A DNA stretch of 7,790 bases, from assembly GCA_020721485.1 (NCBI GenBank), contig DYMR01000044.1:4261-12050 (forward strand), written 5' to 3'. The translations under genes were made by a program, and so were the position numbers. This document shows, piece by piece, positions 5,988-7,790 of the stretch (position 1 is the first letter of the stretch; each line of letters starts with the position of its first letter). This stretch comes from Halothiobacillus neapolitanus (lineage in GTDB: Bacteria > Pseudomonadota > Gammaproteobacteria > Halothiobacillales > Halothiobacillaceae). Below the pieces are notes generated by a model that saw nothing but the letters and a program-made list of their open reading frames with translations, was not told the DNA's origin and did no database searches.

Positions 5988-7415
5988 TTAATCGCGGTGC
6001 CGGTGCTCGCGCGGCGGCGCGCCGAGCGCGAGGCGGTACTCCAAAAACGCTTGATTAAAGTGCTGATTCACGGCCTCCATTCGGCCATCCTGATTCACAT
6101 CCTGCGCGACCGGACTGTGCACGCGGGAAAACTGCAAACGGAAGCTCTGGCGCGCATCAAACCGCCATTCAATCAATGCAGTGCGGCGTGAAATTCCCTC
6201 AAACACACTGTTTTGGCGCGGACAGGGCAGGGCACCATAGGGCGGAGCGCAAAACGCCGGCGCCGCATCCCTGCGGGCTTCGTGGATGTGCCCTGCGACA
6301 TCAAACCGCAAGCCAATCGTCCAGCGCGGCGCAATGCCGTAGCGGGCTTGCAGATAATAGCCATCCACCGCCAAAGCGCGCGGCTGGCCGATATTCCACG
6401 GCTTGGTTTGATGAAAATTCAGCAGCAAATCCTTGCGCTGGTAAAAATACTCCGCTTGAACCTCCCAGCGACCCGGCAACTCTTTCCCCGGCTCGAAGGC
6501 ATAGCGCAGGCCCGACACCCAAGTATCCGTCTCGCCTTGCAGCGCGTGATCGGCATCGTTAATGCCGGGGTGATATTGATGTAATTCCTGGTGTTGCCGA
6601 CCATGAATCCAGCCCAGATTCGCCCCCAAGGCATGCCCTTCCTTGGGGGAAAATCCGAGTCGAGCAAAAACGGTCTGAATCGTCGGCCAAGCCGGGCGCT
6701 CCGCGAACGGCACCGTGATGACCGCCCCTTGGCTGGTGGTAAACGCGGTGGGATTCGGCAACCCCGCCGCCACCGCCTCATTCCCGCCCGACAACCCCTC
6801 CATCCCGATTTGACCCTGCCAGCGGGCATTTTGCATGCGCCAACTGGCCTGAACCCCATTACCGCCCAAGCCACCTGCCAACAACAATTGATACGGCAGC
6901 GGCTGATCGACAAAATCCCAAGCGTGCGGATGCAGAGCATTTTGCCAACCCATCGCACTCAAAAACCGACCGAATTTCAGCGCACCGCCTGCCGTACTGC
7001 GCGCCCGCAGCCAAGCCTCCTCCAGTGCGAACGCACGGCCATCCGTCACCAGATTCAGCCGAGCATCCCAATGATCGCCATACGCCGTGTGCAGCGAAAA
7101 TTCCGCCGCGCGCAGATTCAGCCCCGAATGCAGCGCGCCGCCATGCGCGTGACCGCCATTCCCGCTCGCGCCATGGGTACTTAAGCCATTGGTACTTATG
7201 CCATCCGTATGGGTATTAAAAATCCCATTCGGATTCTGCACAAAATCATCGCCTTGCCCATCAACCGAATCGCGGTAGCCAATCAGATCCACATAAAATC
7301 GTGGCTCAACGACCAAATCATCCGCAGAAAGATCGGCGCACAGCGCGCAGCCCAGCGAGGCGGCGAACAAAAATTTTACGAACGGAGCGGGCAGGCGGCG
7401 GCGAAATTGAATCAT
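5988..7415 (-). CDS. Probable outer-membrane beta-barrel protein, His-rich, likely zinc-responsive
   Basis: This 475-residue exported protein has an N-terminal signal (RRRLPAPFVK basic part, FLFAASLGCALCA hydrophobic part, cleavage near 27-31). The Cys residues do not form a proper lipobox. Amphipathic alternating strands through the rest suggest an outer-membrane barrel. The block LKFGRFLSAMGWQNALHPHAWDFVDQPLPYQ (about 146-176) matches, from memory, proteins annotated 'zinc-regulated TonB-dependent outer membrane receptor'. At 475 residues and without a plug domain it looks porin-like rather than a true TonB receptor. A Gly/His/Asn pentapeptide repeat (72-96) lies near the mature N terminus, and C389/C398 may form a disulfide loop. 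The C terminus is an odd hydrophilic, His-containing tail (APPREHRHRD) in place of the usual terminal aromatic residue. The start codon lies inside a Zur-like operator and lacks a good Shine-Dalgarno. Expected role: zinc uptake across the outer membrane during zinc limitation, which is an inference. Confidence 0.8.
   Translation of the reverse strand: MIQFRRRLPAPFVKFLFAASLGCALCADLSADDLVVEPRFYVDLIGYRDSVDGQGDDFVQNPNGIFNTHTDGISTNGLSTHGASGNGGHAHGGALHSGLNLRAAEFSLHTAYGDHWDARLNLVTDGRAFALEEAWLRARSTAGGALKFGRFLSAMGWQNALHPHAWDFVDQPLPYQLLLAGGLGGNGVQASWRMQNARWQGQIGMEGLSGGNEAVAAGLPNPTAFTTSQGAVITVPFAERPAWPTIQTVFARLGFSPKEGHALGANLGWIHGRQHQELHQYHPGINDADHALQGETDTWVSGLRYAFEPGKELPGRWEVQAEYFYQRKDLLLNFHQTKPWNIGQPRALAVDGYYLQARYGIAPRWTIGLRFDVAGHIHEARRDAAPAFCAPPYGALPCPRQNSVFEGISRRTALIEWRFDARQSFRLQFSRVHSPVAQDVNQDGRMEAVNQHFNQAFLEYRLALGAPPREHRHRD
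7128..7202 (-). repeat. In-gene 15-bp tandem repeat encoding Gly-xxx-(Asn/His) pentapeptides
   Basis: Five consecutive pentapeptides read GISTN, GLSTH, GASGN, GGHAH and GGALH (residues 72-96 of the outer-membrane protein). Each starts with Gly and ends with Asn or His. At DNA level the first two units are near-identical 15-mers (GCCATTGGTACTTAT and GCCATGGGTACTTAA on the plus strand) and later units are more diverged. The pattern indicates tandem duplication of a possible metal-binding, periplasmic or surface-exposed linker. Confidence 0.7.
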
Positions 7416-7430
7416 GTTATCTTATATCAA
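7414..7430 (-). promoter_or_regulatory. Candidate Zur (zinc uptake regulator) operator overlapping the start of the outer-membrane gene
   Basis: The plus-strand sequence ATGTTATCTTATATCAA matches 13 of the 16 defined positions of the gammaproteobacterial Zur consensus as I remember it, ATGTTATAnTATAACAT. The core TGTTATC-T-TATATCA (7415-7429) has the 7-1-7 inverted layout of Fur-family operators. On the minus strand it contains TATAAG (7426-7421), a good -10 hexamer, and it ends on the ATG itself (7415-7413). Zur-Zn binding would therefore block RNA polymerase directly. No good -35 is visible upstream. The gene product's His-rich, zinc-type features agree with this reading. A random AT-rich match cannot be excluded. 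Confidence 0.5.
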
Positions 7431-7518
7431 ATTTTGTCGCGCATCCTGCCGAACCCAGACCCCACCGCGCAAGCAAGATCGGATGGTCGAGCAATCAATC
7501 AGACAAGGAAACACTTCT

Positions 7519-7535
7519 CTCAACGCCCGGTTGAG
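7519..7535. other. Short inverted repeat upstream of the TTGACA promoter
   Basis: CTCAAC (7519-7524) and GTTGAG (7530-7535) form a perfect 6-bp stem with a five-base loop, 12 bp before the -35 at 7548. A second inverted repeat, CCCGGTTG (7526-7533) with CAAGCCGGG (7552-7560, one bulge), overlaps it and straddles the -35. These could be operator half-sites or chance. Neither strand has a following T-run, so it is not a terminator. Confidence 0.35.
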
Positions 7536-7547
7536 TTCCCGTCGCGC

Positions 7548-7576
7548 TTGACAAGCCGGGGGTGTTTATTCATTAT
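7548..7576 (+). promoter_or_regulatory. Near-consensus sigma70 promoter reading toward the structured element and tRNA
   Basis: A perfect -35 TTGACA (7548-7553) is followed after exactly 17 bp by CATTAT (7571-7576, four of six matches to TATAAT). The predicted start is near 7583, 138 bases before the tRNA. It is the best promoter in the window. It may drive the tRNA with a long structured leader, or a separate small RNA. Confidence 0.6.
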
Positions 7577-7689
7577 TCGCCACCTTGCAAAACCCGAGCA
7601 CGGCTCGTGTTTCGGGTTAAAAGCAAACCGCAAATTCGTACCGGGTACTGCTCAAAAAATGAGCAACCTGGCGTGAATTTGCGGCGAAT
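7575..7689 (+). other. Compact two-hairpin structured element (possible ncRNA, processed leader or palindromic repeat)
   Basis: Almost every base of this 115-bp stretch can be paired. Hairpin 1 (7585-7626): TTGC/GCAA, AACCCGA (7591-7597)/TCGGGTT (7612-7618) and CACG/CGTG around a GCT loop. Hairpin 2 (7628-7684): perfect CCGCAAATTC (7628-7637)/GAATTTGCGG (7675-7684), then two wobble pairs, one mismatch, CCGGGT/ACCTGG with one wobble, and TGCTCA/TGAGCA closing an A5 loop, about 24 pairs in total. ATTCGCC (7575-7581)/GGCGAAT (7683-7689) can close the whole element, sharing two G's with hairpin 2. No open reading frame of note and no U-tract occur on the plus strand. On the minus strand hairpin 1 is followed by TTTT, so it could act as a weak terminator for antisense transcripts. 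The structure is read directly; its biological role is unknown. Confidence 0.6.
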
Positions 7690-7705
7690 CCACCCTGAAT
7701 TTAAG
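7679..7705 (+). promoter_or_regulatory. Second candidate promoter, close to the tRNA
   Basis: TTGCGG (7679-7684) and TTTAAG (7700-7705) are spaced 15 bp apart. A GC-rich stretch (GCGTGG) follows, as in stringently controlled tRNA promoters. It would start transcription about nine bases before the tRNA. The spacing is short and the -35 imperfect. Its -35 overlaps the 3' arm of hairpin 2. Confidence 0.3.
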
Positions 7706-7720
7706 GCGTGGAACCACTCC

Positions 7721-7790
7721 GGAGGTTTGGCAGAGTGGTTGAATGCACCGGTCTTGAAAACCGGCAAGGGTTTATCCCCTTCCAGGGTTC
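7721..7790 (+). tRNA. tRNA-Ser (anticodon UGA), 3' end cut by the window
   Basis: The sequence follows bacterial tRNA-Ser(UGA) closely. It shows a 5' acceptor strand GGAGGTT (7721-7727), a D-arm GCAGAGTGGTTGAATGC, and an anticodon stem CCGGT (7748-7752)/ACCGG (7760-7764) around loop CTTGAAA with anticodon TGA at 7755-7757. The long class II variable arm is AAGGG (7766-7770)/CCCTT (7777-7781), and CCAGGGTTC starts the T-arm. The rest of the T-arm and the 3' acceptor strand lie beyond 7790. It decodes UCN serine codons, chiefly UCA. Confidence 0.97.

Noticed and set aside
5963..5996. Possible bidirectional terminator between the small gene and the outer-membrane gene
   Set aside because: Only a weak CCGC/GCGG stem is visible, with no T-tract. 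The 25-bp gap is too short to support a firm call.
6591..7184. Plus-strand 197-codon open frame opposite the outer-membrane gene
   Set aside because: It is antisense to a protein with a signal peptide and family motif. It has no ribosome binding site and a Pro/Arg/Gln-rich composition.
7585..7622. Hairpin 1 as a definite minus-strand intrinsic terminator
   Set aside because: The stem is good, but only four T's follow before GC, and no minus-strand gene to its right is visible in the window. It is kept as a possibility in the structured-element entry.
7659..7676. Five-codon frame (MSNLA) inside hairpin 2 as a leader peptide
   Set aside because: It has no ribosome binding site and no run of regulatory codons, and a frame this short is expected by chance.
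7573..7767. Minus-strand open frame of 64 codons beginning MPVFKTGAFNHSAKPP
   Set aside because: It is the antisense of the tRNA-Ser, a well-known type of false gene call, and its remainder runs through the hairpin element.

Overview
The window looks like chromosomal DNA of a moderately GC-rich gammaproteobacterium. The main evidence is the response regulator gene overlapping uvrC, the gacA/uvrY-uvrC pair typical of that class, followed by a YbiO-type mechanosensitive channel. No genus can be named from this sequence. There are no insertion sequences, phage genes or CRISPR arrays. Coding density is high and every large gene appears intact.

Left block (+ strand, 25-4810). A GacA/UvrY-type response regulator overlaps uvrC by four bases (ATGA), so the two are almost certainly translated together. 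After a 62-bp gap with an AT-rich patch comes a large multi-pass MscS-family channel of the YbiO type. In many relatives pgsA follows uvrC; it does not here. The block combines global signalling, nucleotide excision repair and osmotic protection. The first two form an operon by context only.

Middle block (4811-5962). The 158-bp gap between the channel gene and a convergent gene carries a nested palindromic, G-run-rich element (4853-4927) that looks like a dispersed intergenic repeat and contains a strong G-quadruplex motif. Next are a minus-strand FMN-binding, pyridoxamine-phosphate-oxidase-like protein and, diverging from it, a small cytosolic protein with a C-H-C plus C motif and no assigned function.

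Right block (5963-7790). A minus-strand gene encodes a secreted, probable outer-membrane beta-barrel protein with a Gly/His-rich pentapeptide repeat. Its start region carries a good match to the Zur (zinc uptake regulator) operator, overlapping both a -10-like hexamer and the start codon. This suggests a zinc-starvation outer-membrane protein. The roughly 300-bp gene-free stretch to its right is not empty. It holds a near-consensus plus-strand promoter, a compact 115-bp element made of two long hairpins and a closing helix, a second possible promoter, and then a tRNA-Ser(UGA) cut off by the window end.

The most interesting items are the structured 7575-7689 element, the putative Zur-controlled His-rich outer-membrane protein, and the G-rich palindromic element at 4853-4927.
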